NCBI GenBank assembly: GCA_019914995.1
Contig: CM034139.1
Span: forward strand, 3,388,461 to 3,452,460
DNA: 64,000 nt
Origin: Acanthochlamys bracteata
Taxonomy: Eukaryota > Streptophyta > Magnoliopsida > Pandanales > Velloziaceae
Direction: 5' to 3'
The notes below the pieces were generated by a model. The model had not been told where the DNA came from. It saw only the letters and a program-made list of their open reading frames with translations, and did no database searches. Shown piece after piece: positions 11,074 to 24,234 of this stretch. A program made the position numbers and the translations under genes. The number at the start of each line of letters is the position of its first letter. The first letter of the stretch is position 1.

Positions 11074-13833
11074 TAAAAATATTCCCATCGATAAAAGCTG
11101 CCCCCACCGACATTGAAGTGAACTTGTGCTCCCAAGCATTATGTTAGAAACTTTTACTGAACACCAATCTTACTTAGTACCCTAAAACCTTACACGAAAC
11201 ATAATACAACGAGAGCCTTAGTAGTGAAATTTTTAATGGCTTAGATCAAATACCCAATTATTCTATTAACCTTCACTACATTGAATTCTAGTATCAGTTT
11301 TTTCGAAATATTTTGCATCTGCTATGATAATGTTCTTGTTTAAACTGGAAAGTCATGAAGGAGTCTGCCACTAAAAGCAGTTGCCTCTTCCATGCAAAAT
11401 TTGAAAGCCATGAATTCAGGTTACCATTTGAATGTGAACTTTCCAGGACATGTCACACCCTTGGTGCTTCTTGTCCTTGCATAAAAAAGAATTTACTTAC
11501 AGTTGGTTAGTCTGGCATATCTTGATACTCACAAGACCATAGTTTTCATTGATATTTTTTCTCTTTCCCAAAACAGTTTTCATTTTGTCAAATTGTTTTC
11601 ATTGGACTATTGAAAAGTTACTTGGCATAACTATGAGTTCTGGTACACCTTTGTAACACTACAAGGATGATGTTATTTGTTGATTGATGTTCTTTACTTG
11701 GGGGACGTTTGCCCAATTGTTGAAATGCTTATCATTTCAAATAAATACTTCGAAATTCTCAGTAAATTTTTTATATCATTCTATAGAGTTTTCCTATTAA
11801 TACTACAAAATCTTCATACTTCTTTTGACACAATACTACACATCATGATTATAATCATCACAATGTAATTTAATATAGTGGTTTCAAAATGAAACGACCC
11901 ATATTGAATTTAATACAATTAATGATATAATAACACATTACTTATGTTGCTAATCATGATGATTAGACCTATGATAAAAATTATTTATATAAATTTGTAT
12001 TTATTTTTAATCATTTTAGAAATGATTGCATGTTTGGTAGTGTCACTCAAAAAAAGCTGCACCACTAGCATGTGTAGCTTTTTCACCATTCAATTTTATG
12101 ATTAAGGCAAACATTAACCCATTTTTCTTATATCAGAAGCCGTTTTTATTATGTTAAGTAGTCTTAAAGTAGTTTTATTAACTTTATTTAGTACTTAATG
12201 TAAAACAGGAATTCATTCCTCATTCACTTTAAAGAAAATTTTTTGTTTTAGCAGACAAGAGTTTGTTGCCTTAGAAAGCTAATCCTCCAAGGAAAGAATT
12301 CTCTCTTATCTCTCTAATTGACTTTACACACCAGAAAGATGAACTTTTGGGTCCCATTAAGTGTAATTATTTGGTATATTAGTTTATAATTAACTGTGAT
12401 TATTGCATTGTAGGCATCAATTTGTCTAAGTATTTTAAATTCTGAAGTGACTAATGCTTTTCCTAACAAAAAACTTATTTTCTTATAATTTTTTATATTT
12501 GATTCTAAAAATTTATATTCAAATTTTACTTTAATAAATTTATTTTTTAAAAACTTACTTTCGCATATATGCCCTAGGAGGCTCGACCTTTTTTAACTTT
12601 CATAAACAATCCTAAACAAATAGAGTTGAATTTCTCATACGTAAATTAAATTAATAAATTTGAACTTTAATCTATTTTTATAATTAAACTGATGTTAATC
12701 TTATGACTTAAATTCAGGAAACCAAGATGAAACATGGACTAGCTATATGATAATTTAATGGAAAACTACATAAGAATTGGATTTAGGAAAAGAACTTAAC
12801 TTGGATTATTATTTAAAGAATATTCGAGAAAAAAAATCCAAAGGCATACATGCATATAGTTAGGGGAACACACTCTGAAGTAAGAAAATAGAGCACCTGG
12901 TATGGTATTATTATATTCCTTTGTAGAAAAATGTTTAGCTACTTTGGTTCAAAAGCAAGAGGATTTGATTCCAATTTGGAAACATTCAGTGCAAATGAAG
13001 GAATAAATTCCTTGTAGTGCGCGTCTCTGCTATGTTTGCAGTATTCCTTGAAACACTCTTGATGCATTCCTTGCTGGCTCTATTTTGTTGAATTTTTTAT
13101 GTAATAATCTTCTCTTTATATAAATAAATATAGTACGAGAATATATTATATTGAATTAGTTTAAATATTTTTAAATTATTATTAATTAAAAGTTTTTAAA
13201 ACTTTTTATGTATGTTTTTAATATATTCTAAATTCACTCAGTCAATTATAAATTTTTTTATATTTTTTTCTAGTTTATTTAGTATATAGAATCAAACGAT
13301 TTTTTCGCGGAATGAGATCTTCATCCGTCCTCTTTATTTTGTCTCGGGGCGTGTTTACTGATACTTTGAGTTTCACTTTTATTTTAAAAAAAATTTACTT
13401 CTAATTTACTTATAAATTAAAGTAAATATACTTTAAAATTTTTGGGCCAAAAATTCTACTTCTAAATTCAAATTTTAAATTAAGAACTCGGTTGTAAAAA
13501 TTTACTTTTAATAATAAGTAAACACAAAATTAAACTTATTTTTAAACTTTTAAATAAATTATTTTCGATGAATCGGTTTTAAAAATTCAGTTCAAAGCAA
13601 ATGAATTGTCTGCTTTAATTTGTATCAGTATGAAAGTTTTACTGCAAATTTTTTAAAATAAAGACCACAGGATATTTTTAAATTATAAAAGCAATCCTCA
13701 AAGTTCATTCTAGTTCTATTTTTGGAATAAATTCTGAGGATAAATAAAACTAAGATAGATCATACTCAAAATTAACGACATTCACTATAAAATTTCTATT
13801 GGAATGATCTCGAACATGCACAACTGGATGCGT

Positions 13834-14075
13834 CGTTTGGTGGTTCTTATTACTGTTTATTAATATTTTTCTATTTTTTATTATTTAATAAATTTTTTAT
13901 AGTATTTTATGAAATAGTTTTAAAATTTTAGATCGTATAGATAAATTGTGTATTATAAAATTTTTTATGTATACATTTTTATTATTTTTTAAAAATTAAA
14001 ATAAGCTCATTTTCTTATAAGTCATAGAATAAACTATTTTTCAGAAACACGTTTTATTTTAAGTATTTTCAAACG
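13834..14075. mobile_element. MITE-like AT-rich element, copy 1
   Basis: A 242-bp AT-rich unit begins CGTTTGG and ends TTTTCAAACG, giving short inverted termini. The interior is T-runs and A-runs. Elements with the same termini and interior occur at about 14521-14729 and 35516-35745. No clear target duplication was found, so the boundaries are approximate. Confidence 0.4.
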
Positions 14076-14520
14076 TTCTATGAGCTAGGGTTCTCAATTT
14101 AACATTACTTCCCAACAAATTATCAAACTATATTGAAGATCGTCACACAAACTAGAAATTGATCAGCTAGTGAGCAAGACTTCCAAATTGATCAGCTACA
14201 TAGAAATATAGTGGATGTTAAGGAAAACTTAATAAATTTTTTCACTCCAATTTTCTATTTTATATTTTCAATAAAATTTTGAAAATATTTAAAAATTGTT
14301 AAAAAATTTAAAAATTTTATGCTATAAAATTGTATTATTAATTATTTTTATTATTCTTTAATATTTAAAATAAAACTTATTTTTAAAAAAAATTAAATAA
14401 TTTTTTAGTAATTTAAAAATATATATTTTTTTTAAAAAAATTTGAATAATCACTTTCAAACATCACCGATATCCCAAAAAAAAAATCACAGATGGAGAAA
14501 CAGTGTTGCTGTCATGGCAA

Positions 14521-14729
14521 ACGTTTTTTGAGGACTATCTATAAAATAAAATTTTTTTAAAATAAATAATATTTTTATTTTTTATATTTTAAAAAAATAA
14601 AAATAAAAATTTTAATACGTAAAATTTCTTTTCTATTTTTAAAATTTTAAGTTAAATTTCTAAATATTTATAAAATATATATTAAAAAATATAAAATTAA
14701 AAATTAAAATGAACCTTAATTTCAAACGC
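14521..14729. mobile_element. MITE-like AT-rich element, copy 2
   Basis: An AT-rich unit with one terminus at ACGTTTTTTGAGG and the other at TTTCAAACGC. It shares an identical 32-bp block (14661-14692) with the element upstream of the WRKY gene (35667-35698), which marks both as members of one family. Confidence 0.45.
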
Positions 14730-17700
14730 TTTCTAAATACTTGGCAAATTTTTAACGTGTCAAAAATCTTGGGTCAAAGGAAGCTTTTGTGTATCCGTGA
14801 AACCCTAGTACAGCTACTACTAGTCTAGTAATAGGTCAAGTTCTATTATTTACATGCTAGTATATTATGAGCACAGACATTGAGTTGGCAAATCTGATTG
14901 GACTCGTATTTTCAAGTTAACAACCAACTCAGCAACGCAATTTAATTACACGGTGATCACTGAACCCCCAACAAATGAAGTAAAGAATCACCTTTGGTTG
15001 GTGACGGATCTTGTCCACCTCATAATGTGAGACTTGTTTATAATTTTATAAGTTTTTTAATCTTTGTTGTTGGATTCTTTCTTCACTTAAAACTACCCAA
15101 TGACCAATGTCCTCTTCTCTACCTAAACCCAGATCACATCCATGCATGAAAACTATATGAAACTTCAAAAAAAAAAAAAAAAAAAAAATCCGAAATGAAG
15201 TAATTCTTTTGCTGGTAGGGGTTTTGAAGGTTGTAGTGAGTAAGCAGGTAAGTACAAAGATCGAGTGTGCACGTAAACAGGGTTCATGGGGTTTGGACTT
15301 GTCTCTTCAAGCATTTGCATTGCTGTTATTTGAACATTTTACATAGACACATATCTATCTATACATCGTGTGCTATCGCAGTGCAGTGTTTTATGTACTG
15401 TTTATTTCGTCCTATCAAATCTTCATACAACAACTATCAAATCAAAATTCCTCAAATTTTATTTTATCATTTTCTTTTGTTGACCTTCAAATAGAGAACG
15501 ATCATGAATAGAAGATGATATTCATGCATGAAGCAATGGTGTTTGGTAATTGTTGCTAGCTTTTTACCAAGTAAATGCTTTCGTATATCAGATTGAAAAT
15601 TGATGAGAGTATTTCTAGATATTGAGATTATTCACCAAAAGTACTTGAACTATCGGTGTGTTTATCTTAGACTAAATTTGAATTTTGAGAATAAGTTTAA
15701 AAAATTAAATTAAAAAATAAAAATATTGATAGAAAAATTAAATTTAATATTGATAGAAAAATTATTCCGTAAGCTTTTAAAATAAAAAATTTTAAAAATA
15801 TTGATAAAAATTTTTATTTTAAATCTTTATTTATTTTATATTAAAAATAAGTTTAAAAAATAAAATTTGTGGTATAAATAATACGACCTATAAGACGGTA
15901 ATTATTTGCAGATTAAACTGCAGAGTTACGAAAGTAAACTTGTATACTTTTTGAGTGTGCTTTAATCATATATTTTAATTAAATAAAAGTAAAGTTTGTA
16001 AAAATAAATTTATTAAAAGTGAAATTTAGTAGGATGGAGTTTGGTAAAGTAAAAGTTGAAATACTGATCAAAGTATGTGAAATAAGATTTCAAGTTAAAT
16101 TTTAATAATATAAATTTTAGTGCGAAGGTAGAAAGTAGACTAGTATGATAATTGAAATGCATAAAATAGTAGAAATTAAAATTTGAATTAAAAAAATAAT
16201 TTTTTTTGCAATTAGATACCCTTAGAGAGCTTGTGTCATAAATTCCTGCACTGGATTGGTCCTAACACAACAGGTGTGATTTCCTTTTTTTTTCCCCTTT
16301 AGAAGTGATTTAAAAAAACCATTTTAAAAAATAGTTTTATCGAAAATATAATTATGTAATAAATTTTAGTCAAAAATAATATTTCGGTAGTAAATAATTA
16401 TTTAGAAAACAAAAGAACACATTCTAAGCAAAGAACCTCGCCTACTTAACTACTGATAACCCCTTCAAAAATAATATGGAAAAAAAAAAAAGAAGCAGCC
16501 TCAACCTCTTGCTCTCGCGAATATGTTAATGTAACGCAATTTGCTCACGTTGGAAGCAATTTGTTGGCGTCTGCAATTCAATCAAAGTTGTTCAGGTTTT
16601 CTGGATCACTTTGTTTGAAACTTCAAGCAATAAAGAACACAGAGAGCAACATCTTTATTAGTCAAACAAATCAATGGGTATGGTACTGCCTATATAAAAT
16701 TCTAATGTTACAATATTTCGTGTCAAAAAATCATATGCATTATTGAACTCATTGAACTTTGCAAAAGATTACAAAGTTGTTTTTTTGTTTATTTTTTGGT
16801 CAATCTTTAACATTGTGTAACAGCTAATAAAAGGTTACATTAATTTCTCACTACCAACTAACTTCTCATGAGCGGCGGTCACTCGTTCTGGTGGCAGTTT
16901 CTTTCTTTCATTACCTTTTAAATTTATGAAATAATAAACTTTCACCAATACTTCATTTGAATTTGTTTTTGTTCATTCAATTAAAAAACTCTCGGTCAAA
17001 AAGAGTTCTTAAAGAAACTTTGTTGTATAAATAATTTAATCATCAATCAAAAAGAAAAGGAAAACAATGAATGAGTTGCAAAGTTGTGCTACAAATATTG
17101 ACGGTTTCAATTTGATTTCAAATCGTGCTCTCTTTTTTCTTTCGGATTAATTAAGTAAAAAATGAATAAAAAATAATTTATGAGAATAAAGTACGTGCAT
17201 TTTCCTTCTCCCCATCTTACTCCCCAAACACCGGCGTAAACTAAACACTAAGATTAATTAATTATCTCATCTAAATCATGACAGTCTATCTTGACCTTAG
17301 ACATTAATAGATAGATTTCATGTCTAAGAATGAACCATTTTTTTTTTCTTTTCTTTGTTTCCCATTTAATATGTCGTGAAAAGTTTAATTTATTGAAAAA
17401 GATTTTTGTTTAATAACTCAGTAGCAGAGATGGGATTACGTGCCAGATTCAAGTAAGTTTGGACCACACAAGCTTTTACACCGATCTCATAAACCCTCCC
17501 GCACGCTTCACGTGTTGAAATCCGTTTAAGGTCGTCATACACGATCTCAACCGTTCAATTTTTACCACTTAATTTTCGCTCTACGAGATTATATATATAT
17601 TTTTTTGAGCGGCGAAACAGTAAAGTTTCCGCGCGAGCTTATTATGTTGCCGTTACCGTAGGTAAGGATAACATTAAGTGCGTGTTCAAATCGGTAGAAC

Positions 17701-17759
17701 TACAATTTCTTTCGTCAGAATTAGAATTTCAACGACTTTTCACGTTTCATTTGCACACA

Positions 17760-17806
17760 GAACTGGGAACTCGTTCCCAGTTCCGCACGGACGGAACTTT
17801 AGTTCC
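17760..17806. repeat. Two perfect GGAAC palindromes before a possible gene
   Basis: GAACTGGGAAC (17760-17770) and its exact complement GTTCCCAGTTC (17773-17783) are separated by two bases. Ten bases further on, GGAACT TT AGTTCC (17793-17806) forms a second perfect inverted repeat. Both share the GGAAC core and lie just upstream of the ATG at 17830. They could be a leader hairpin or a binding site for a dimeric factor; neither is shown by the sequence alone. Confidence 0.8.
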
Positions 17807-17829
17807 ACGCTATTTTTAACTTCAGTTTT

Positions 17830-19143
17830 ATGTTCCTTCCTGCTTCTTTCCCTTTCCAACACGCTTTGCTTCTCAATTTCTTCCCCTTCCCAAACTCATC
17901 AATTTCGTCCCATTTTCGGAACTCCAACGCCGTTCTCCTTCGTGCTCTCCCTTTAGATGTTATTTTTCTTCTCGCCAACCTCCCCCGTGCTGTAGCTCCT
18001 ATACCGTCGTTGCCATCTCCGGCGACTGTTCTAATCACCTCCCGGCAATCTGGGTATGTACACACTTACTACTCTCTCGTTGAGATTTCAATATGTAATC
18101 GAAATTTTTCTAGTTTGATTTGTTTTCTGAAAAAATATTGATTGCTTCCAGACTTTTGTTCTAAAAATAAACAATTTTTTTCAAGTTTCATTTCTTTTCT
18201 TCTCTGTTTGTTTTCGTTAGTTTGTTTTTTATATATATTTTTAATTGAACTACAGATTAAAGTACTCTAATATATCCATAGTTGTTATCTGCTGGACATT
18301 ACCTTGGTTGACCTCTCGTCATCGTTGTTTAATATCCAAGAATTACCATTGATAAAAGAATTACCTTTAATTTTGAGAGATATGATATTAGAAGTTCGCT
18401 TTCAATTTATTTATTTATTTATTTATTTTTTGCTGCTTTGTTTGTGATTCTTGATGAAAATTTCTCCTTTTTACACAGAGGTATATATATTCTTGAAACT
18501 TTTACTACTTTTTTAAATTTCTTTTAAATATGAGAAAATCATTGAGCGAAATATTCCTTTTAATTTTTCATTGAAAGATAAAAGATTTTATTGTTTGTCT
18601 ATTGAATATTTCTTTTTTTTTTTGTTGTTTTAGTACTAGCATTGTTTGTTTGTCTATTGATTTCTTGAACCGAATAGCACTTTCCAAAATCTTAAAGTTC
18701 TTTTTTCTCCCCAAATTAAACTTGCTTATTCAAAGTGCAGGGAAGACTCTAGTCTTCATAAATTTTCATCTGAAAGAGCAAATTTGGAGTTGAAGGAATA
18801 CAAGTTTGCAATTCTCAGAGAAGCAATGTTCAGAAACCTAGCAACTTTCTTTCTTGCAGGTAAGCTAGTTAAAATTCATGTAATAGCTATTTAATTAGTG
18901 CTGAATTATTAAACGCCTTTTAACTTTAAAATGAGTGTGATGTTTCATACAACGACTTGTCATGTAATAGCTATTTGATTGCCATGAGAATTTTAGTTCA
19001 TGGTAGTAAATAATATAATCATGTTAGGTTACAGTTGTCTGCTCATGTCAAACTTACAGTTGTTTTAATTCTACATTTCTGAAGCTAAGGAATATGTGGA
19101 TGACACGGTGGAGTGTGGACTACATCAATATGATGTTGGATGA
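17830..19143 (+). CDS. Possible small three-exon gene of unknown function
   Basis: I do not recognise this product. Three segments join in frame across GT-AG introns: 17830-18053 (donor GTATGT), 18741-18859 (acceptor AAGTGCAG, donor GTAAGC) and 19085-19143 (acceptor TTTCTGAAG), stopping at TGA. The 133-aa product starts with a hydrophobic, Phe/Leu/Pro-rich segment (residues 1-70, like a transit peptide or membrane anchor). It continues with a charged stretch containing SSERANLELKEYKFAILREA and ends in the acidic tail EYVDDTVECGLHQYDVG. An in-frame TAG at 17800 precedes the ATG. Support: the phases fit at both junctions and the surrounding introns are T-rich. Against: no known domain, and the second acceptor is not strong. 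It could instead be a non-coding transcript. A 3' UTR could run to about 19470. Confidence 0.42.
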
Positions 19144-20660
19144 TAAGTAGAACCATTTGCTTCATATGGAGGTGATGTTGACTACAGCTACTCTTTTATA
19201 GTCAGTGCTTTGTTGTATTAGCAGGTATACTTGGTAGGAGCATCCAAAACAATCTGTTTGAGGAACAAGTGGAGCACTCCTGAGTTTTGGTGGACAATGG
19301 GAGGTGGAGCTACTTGCAGCTTGTCGTAATATATCCTTTGCTCTGGCATGGTGCAAGCGTAGGCGCGTTGTGGAGTAATTTGTGTTTGTGCAGAAATTGC
19401 TCGTGTTCTTGCTGCAATTTCAGTCCATATTAAAGTAATTTTTAGTTGTAATACGTGTATATGTTGTACACGATTATATGTTATTTTCTATTTCCCAATG
19501 TTCAAACTTTCAAGAATGCAGTTTGTTTATTTCTATCTAGATCTTAGCAAGGGCGTTAGATGAAAACATGAGTATAAGCTGTTCTGTTTCCACTTTTGAA
19601 ATAAGAAAAGCATTTTCCACTACAGAAAAAGGTAAAACAATTTTTTTAAATAAATATTGTATACCCAATTTTTTAGTTTTTCCACTTTGGAAAGAAATTA
19701 ATCAAATCAAATATATATATAAATTCCCGACTCTCAAGTCGTGACTTGATTCCGAAATTTGGACTTCCAAAATCTTTCGCTTTATTTTTATATCAATTAT
19801 AATATCAATGTAATATATTTTTGTAATATATAATATTATAATATCAATTGTAATATACTATAATATAAATATGATATATTTTATGACATGTCAAATTATA
19901 ACGTAGATTATAACGTTAATTTAATAGATGTAATGTTTTTTTTAGCATAATATTATATAATCTAAATTTAAGTATGTTAGATAATTATTAAATCTTATAT
20001 ATAAAGTATGTTTAAATTTTTTTTAATAAATAATTAACAAGATTTATTATTTTAATTTATTATTTATAATATTATATATCATTATTAACTTAATTTAGTT
20101 TACTTTTAAATTTAGTTAAAATATAAAAATTAAATTCGATTTCCACTTTATTTTTAAAAATAATTGAAATATAAAATTTGAACTTTACTTCTAATCCACT
20201 TCAAAAATTAATTGAAACACAAAAGTTAAACTCCACTTTCAACTTATTTTTTAAAAAATTTTATTTTTAATTTTTTATTTTTATGTAACTAAATTATGAA
20301 TATTTGAAACACGCACTAATTATGAGTTGAACTGAAGCGGCATTAAAGTTAAATGAAGTAATGCGGTAATCTTACGGGCAGTGAGGAATGGACAAAAGCG
20401 CGCCAAGCTGGAGAGCACGCAGTGTAGAGCACCGCTTGAACCAAGTGAGCTGCGGTGTGGTCACCTTCTCTCACTCGTGCGGGTGTTCTGGATTTCCTCT
20501 GGCCGTACCAACGTTAGTTCTGTTACAAAGAGTTCAACACTACAACATTGACGGTAATCTTACCGCGCATGAATATAAACGCATAATAAATTTATTCTGA
20601 AAACGCTTTCATAAAGTTTTCAAAATAATAACATAGAGGTACCTGTTACCCCGCTATCCC
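19144..20660. other. 3' flank and AT-rich spacer
   Basis: 19144-19480 may be the 3' UTR of the small gene. 19640-20300 is AT-rich filler with many AATATA words. 20380-20600 is GC-richer and probably belongs to the promoter region of the next gene. No reading frame here is convincing. Confidence 0.45.
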
Positions 20661-20663
20661 GCC

Positions 20664-20670
20664 CTATAAA
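20664..20670 (+). promoter_or_regulatory. TATA box of the DUF4408 gene
   Basis: CTATAAA lies about 140 bp before the start codon at 20807, implying a leader of roughly 110 nt. Position and sequence fit a plant TATA box. Confidence 0.5.
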
Positions 20671-20806
20671 TTAACGAGAGCTCAGTGTTCCGCTTGTTGT
20701 CCTCGTTGATTCTTCCTCGCCAAAACCAAAACATTTCGAAAATTTTATTTCAATCTGTTTTGATTTCCCGAGGCAGCAAAATAAAATCTGTTGATGATCG
20801 TTTGAA

Positions 20807-21592
20807 ATGGATAGCGTGAAGATGGAGAAGGAGATCGCGATGAGGCGATACAGAAAGCTCCGGCAGGTTGGTCTCTTTTTCCGGTGCGCGGAAGCCGGAG
20901 CGATCCTTCTGTTGCTAACGTGGACGTCAGCGCGGCTTCCTGCCGCTGCAAAATTCTCCGGCGAAGTTCTGAAATCTGCGATCTCTGCCCTCACTAAACC
21001 ACGCGCGGTGTTCCTCATCGGCAACGCCATCGTTATCCTTCTCTTCTCCGGCAAACTCTCTTCTAAGTCCTCTAACTCTAACTCTAGCAGCTCTCCTTCG
21101 TCTTCTCCCGTTAATTCTAACAGTGGAGTTAACGGCAGCGGAGAAGGTAAACAATCTTCTTCAAATATAATTGGTGGAGAAGAGATCTATGATGTAGAAT
21201 TAATTGAGAGTAAGGAGAAAATGTTCTACTGGTTTCCGGCGGAGACGGGTGTTGTTGCTCCGGCGAAGGAGGTGGCGGCAACAGGAGGGGAAGCGGTGGT
21301 TTACGAAGATAAACTAGTTTGTCTCGAGACTCGCCGGAAACCGAGAGAATGTCGCCGGAGCAAGTCGCAAAAACTCGACCGCAAGGTTACGAAAGAGTCA
21401 GCTGAGCTACGGCGAGCAGAGTCAGAGATCTCAAAGACGGTTGTTGAGAAATCAAATGCTCTGATCGAGGCAGCGGAATTAGAAGAGGAAGATGCCGAAG
21501 AGTTCCGGCGCACCGTTGAAGCGTTTATCGCTAAGCAGCAGAAGTTCCAGCGCGACGAATCGTTGGCCGGCGCCGTTGCGGCGAATGATTGA
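20807..21592 (+). CDS. DUF4408/DUF761 membrane protein
   Basis: This intronless 261-aa protein has the layout of the plant DUF4408 family with a C-terminal DUF761 motif, a group that includes pathogen-response proteins such as A70. A charged N terminus (residues 1-20) precedes two hydrophobic segments, about 22-45 (AGAILLLLTWTSARL) and 66-83 (RAVFLIGNAIVILLFSGK). Next comes a Ser/Asn-rich linker (84-120), an acidic segment around IYDVELIESKEK, a basic Arg-rich stretch (176-205) and the C-terminal EEFRRTVEAFIAKQQ motif (231-245), typical of DUF761. The first ATG is used; a second in-frame Met is at codon 6. Molecular function is unknown for the family. It is probably membrane-anchored with a cytosolic tail; that topology is inferred. 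Confidence 0.87.
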   Translation: MDSVKMEKEIAMRRYRKLRQVGLFFRCAEAGAILLLLTWTSARLPAAAKFSGEVLKSAISALTKPRAVFLIGNAIVILLFSGKLSSKSSNSNSSSSPSSSPVNSNSGVNGSGEGKQSSSNIIGGEEIYDVELIESKEKMFYWFPAETGVVAPAKEVAATGGEAVVYEDKLVCLETRRKPRECRRSKSQKLDRKVTKESAELRRAESEISKTVVEKSNALIEAAELEEEDAEEFRRTVEAFIAKQQKFQRDESLAGAVAAND

Positions 21593-23336
21593 AGCCCAAA
21601 AAAAGAAAAAAACTATTGAGTATGTAATTACAGCACCTAAAAACGAGGAAAGGAAACCTTTCTCTATGTGAGGTTTTCTTTCTGATTTTCAAATTTTCTT
21701 TTCTATGTTTTTGCTCTTCTTCTTCTTCTATTTCTGAAAGCTTCTGTTTCTGTACAGAGTTTTCACACTTCAAAATTTGATCACGCTAGAATTCTCTGCC
21801 CTACTTCTAATTTTTTTTTGCTTGATTAGAATTTTCATATTTTTAAATAATGATTCTAGATTAAATTGTGTGCTATTAATTTTTTTCGTGTTTTTTGTCT
21901 TTATGTTGCCGGGCATAGCATAGCTGTTTTTTTTGTCAGGTGTGACTATTAATCTAATGGTTTTTTGTTCTTATCAAAAAAAAAAATTTTTAAAATTATT
22001 TAGTGAAGAGCGTTGATTAAGCTAAATGATTTTTGGAGATTTTTAATTAGATCGGTGGTGCTTGATTGAGATTTATTGTTTGTTGTTGCTGCTTTGCCTA
22101 AAAGAAGGAAGAATTTTCGAATAGAAGAACAACAACAAATAAGAAGAATGGAATCTCTGATTACATGTTATTATTCCACATTCCATTCAAGCACTAATCC
22201 AGTTGTTTACTAACAATTCTAAATTAAATTTATTTGGTCTTTTTTGTTTCTAAGTTAAAGTCCACTTCAGCGTGGGTCATATTTATTTTCCTTTTTCTCT
22301 GGAAAATTTTGGGTGATTAAGAATTTTTTCTTTTTTCTTTTTTCTTTCTATAATAATTTTCTCTTAAGAATTTCATTGCTTTTGTTCATAAGACAACCAA
22401 GTGGATTTGTTTCTTCCATTAGATTCCATTTGGATGGGTAGTTAGCTTTGGATAAGAAGAACAAATCAGTAGCATATGAAGTATCTTTTTCGTTGTTATC
22501 TAGTGCATGATAATTAACCAAAGTATTAAATCCTAACAATCTACAGACGCAAAAGCTGCTTTACTATTATATGTATTGTATGAATTAGCTTCAGAAAAGC
22601 TAGATCACGTATCTGCTGGCTTTATATTAGTGCTACACAAAAGTTATTATCATACTTTTATTAAGTAATCTTTCTGTAATCTCTTTTCTGTAATTCAAAT
22701 TCAACCTAGGCTTCATTCCTTTTGTGGATTGCCAGAATTGAGTTAATTAACACGTCAGGCAATAGGATTGAAAGAATGATATAAATTCAAATAATAAAAT
22801 ACAAATAAATATAAGTCGACTAACTTGATACAAAAACTATAATTGACTGTATTAATTAAGTATTTTAACTGGCAAAAGGATAAGAAACCAATAGATAAGG
22901 AAATTGTAATACTGCACCCAGTTTAGAACATATTTATTATTACTCTTACTTGTCTACAGCTCAAAGAGTATGGAACAGTCCCTAAAACCTGCTAGCGTTC
23001 TGCACAGTTTTTCTTCTATTATTTATTATATCAATCAAAAGAAAGCCGGTGTTTGAGTTATCCTATACAAATAGTCATGAAATAGCTCGAAACAACAGCA
23101 AAGCAGCTTTCAACTTAAAGAAGAAGGAACATCACTTTGTTGTTCCTAAAAAAGGAAACATCTCTTTGTTTGTATTGCTGTTAGCTATAGTATAGTTTGG
23201 CAAAACTCACACGACCACCTATTTCCAGAAATTTGAACAATGAATGGTTTTATCACGCATGCATGATTTTACTTGCTCACAGAATTGAAGGTGTTCTGCG
23301 GTTTTGTGTTTCTACTTGTTTCACAACTTCTTTTCA
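21593..23336. other. Downstream flank and intergenic spacer
   Basis: The 3' UTR of the DUF4408 gene probably ends within about 250 bp. The rest is T-rich, non-repetitive plant intergenic DNA with no supported gene. Confidence 0.5.
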
Positions 23337-23757
23337 TATATATATATATATATAAAATAAAATATAGATATATGTTATTTAGAGACACATGTATGCATAT
23401 ACCGATCAAAAGTGATCGGCAAGATATCTAAATCTAATTTCCAACGTTAGATATGAAGAACTATAAATTGATAATAAAATTTCAGTTTAATCGGAATACG
23501 AATAGACTTCTATCGAAACTCTTAATTAAAATGATATAAAATATTAAATTTGACAAAAAATATATATTTTATTTTTGTGTCACTTTGATCAAGAGTTCTG
23601 ACGGAGGTTAGTTCGTATTCCAATTGAGCTGATATTTATCGACATATTCTCAATTTATAGTTCTTTATATCTAAAAGTGAAGATTAGATTTGTAGATCTC
23701 GCTGGTCATTTTTGGCCGGCATGTGCACACATATATCTTTAAGATAACATACACCTA
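23337..23757. mobile_element. Fold-back (long inverted repeat) element, copy 1
   Basis: Two arms of about 180 bp (about 23370-23550 and 23575-23757) are imperfect reverse complements of each other around a short AT core. The arms carry family words such as GTTAGATATGAAGAACTATA, AATCGGAATACGAAT and TTGATCAAAGTGAC. A (TA)n run (23337-23354) abuts the left end and another lies beyond the right end. There is no coding capacity. The layout fits a non-autonomous fold-back MITE inserted in a TA microsatellite. Confidence 0.75.
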
Positions 23758-23777
23758 TTTTTTATTCATATATATAT

Positions 23778-24198
23778 AAGAAATAACGGCACTCCTTTTT
23801 TAGATGCACTTTCGAACACAATCTCTAATAGTCATGGCCGAATTGGTCTCCAAATTTAATCTCCACTATTGAATATGAAGAACTATGTGTTAGAAACATA
23901 TTCACATTATTTTAACTTAATCTGATTACTAATTCATCTTCATCCGACCACTTGATTAAAATAATAGAAATGATACAATATATATTTTGAAGTTTTTTTA
24001 CGTTCTGTCATCTTAATCAAGTGGCCGGATGGAGTTGGATTGGTATTCCGATTGAGCTAAAATTTTGTGAGTATATTTTTAACTCGTAGTTCTTCATATT
24101 CAATAGTTGAGATTGAATTTGAAGTTTACTACGGCCATGAACCTGAAAAAGAGTGTCCGAAAGTACCCTTAAGAAAAGAGTGCTCGTATCTCTCACCA
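23778..24198. mobile_element. Fold-back element, copy 2
   Basis: Arms of about 190 bp are inverted around an AATATATATTTT core near 23985. The outer ends read GGCACTCC on the left and GAGTGCTCG on the right. The arms share ATGAAGAACTA, GACCACTTGATTAAAAT and CGGCCATGA-type words with the other copies. It is flanked by TATATATA (23770-23777) and (TA)n (24199-24214). Confidence 0.78.
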
Positions 24199-24234
24199 TA
24201 TATATATATATATTTTAGACATATATTAGGCTAT

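Larger units (their letters stand above)
11074..17640. other. AT-rich intergenic region with small repeat elements
   Basis: About 6.5 kb with no supported gene. Much of 13.1-16.4 kb consists of A/T runs with recurring words such as AAAATAAGTTTAAAA. It contains MITE-like units bounded by CGTTTG...CAAACG (listed separately) and a 22-base A run at 15167-15188. The few open frames are short and lack codon bias. Confidence 0.5.

Noticed and set aside
15167..15188. A22 tract as a possible retrocopy poly(A) tail
   Set aside because: No gene-like or LINE/SINE-like sequence precedes it and no flanking duplication was found.
20388..20600. 70-codon plus-strand frame upstream of the DUF4408 gene
   Set aside because: Short, no homology recognised, and it lies where the promoter of the next gene is expected.
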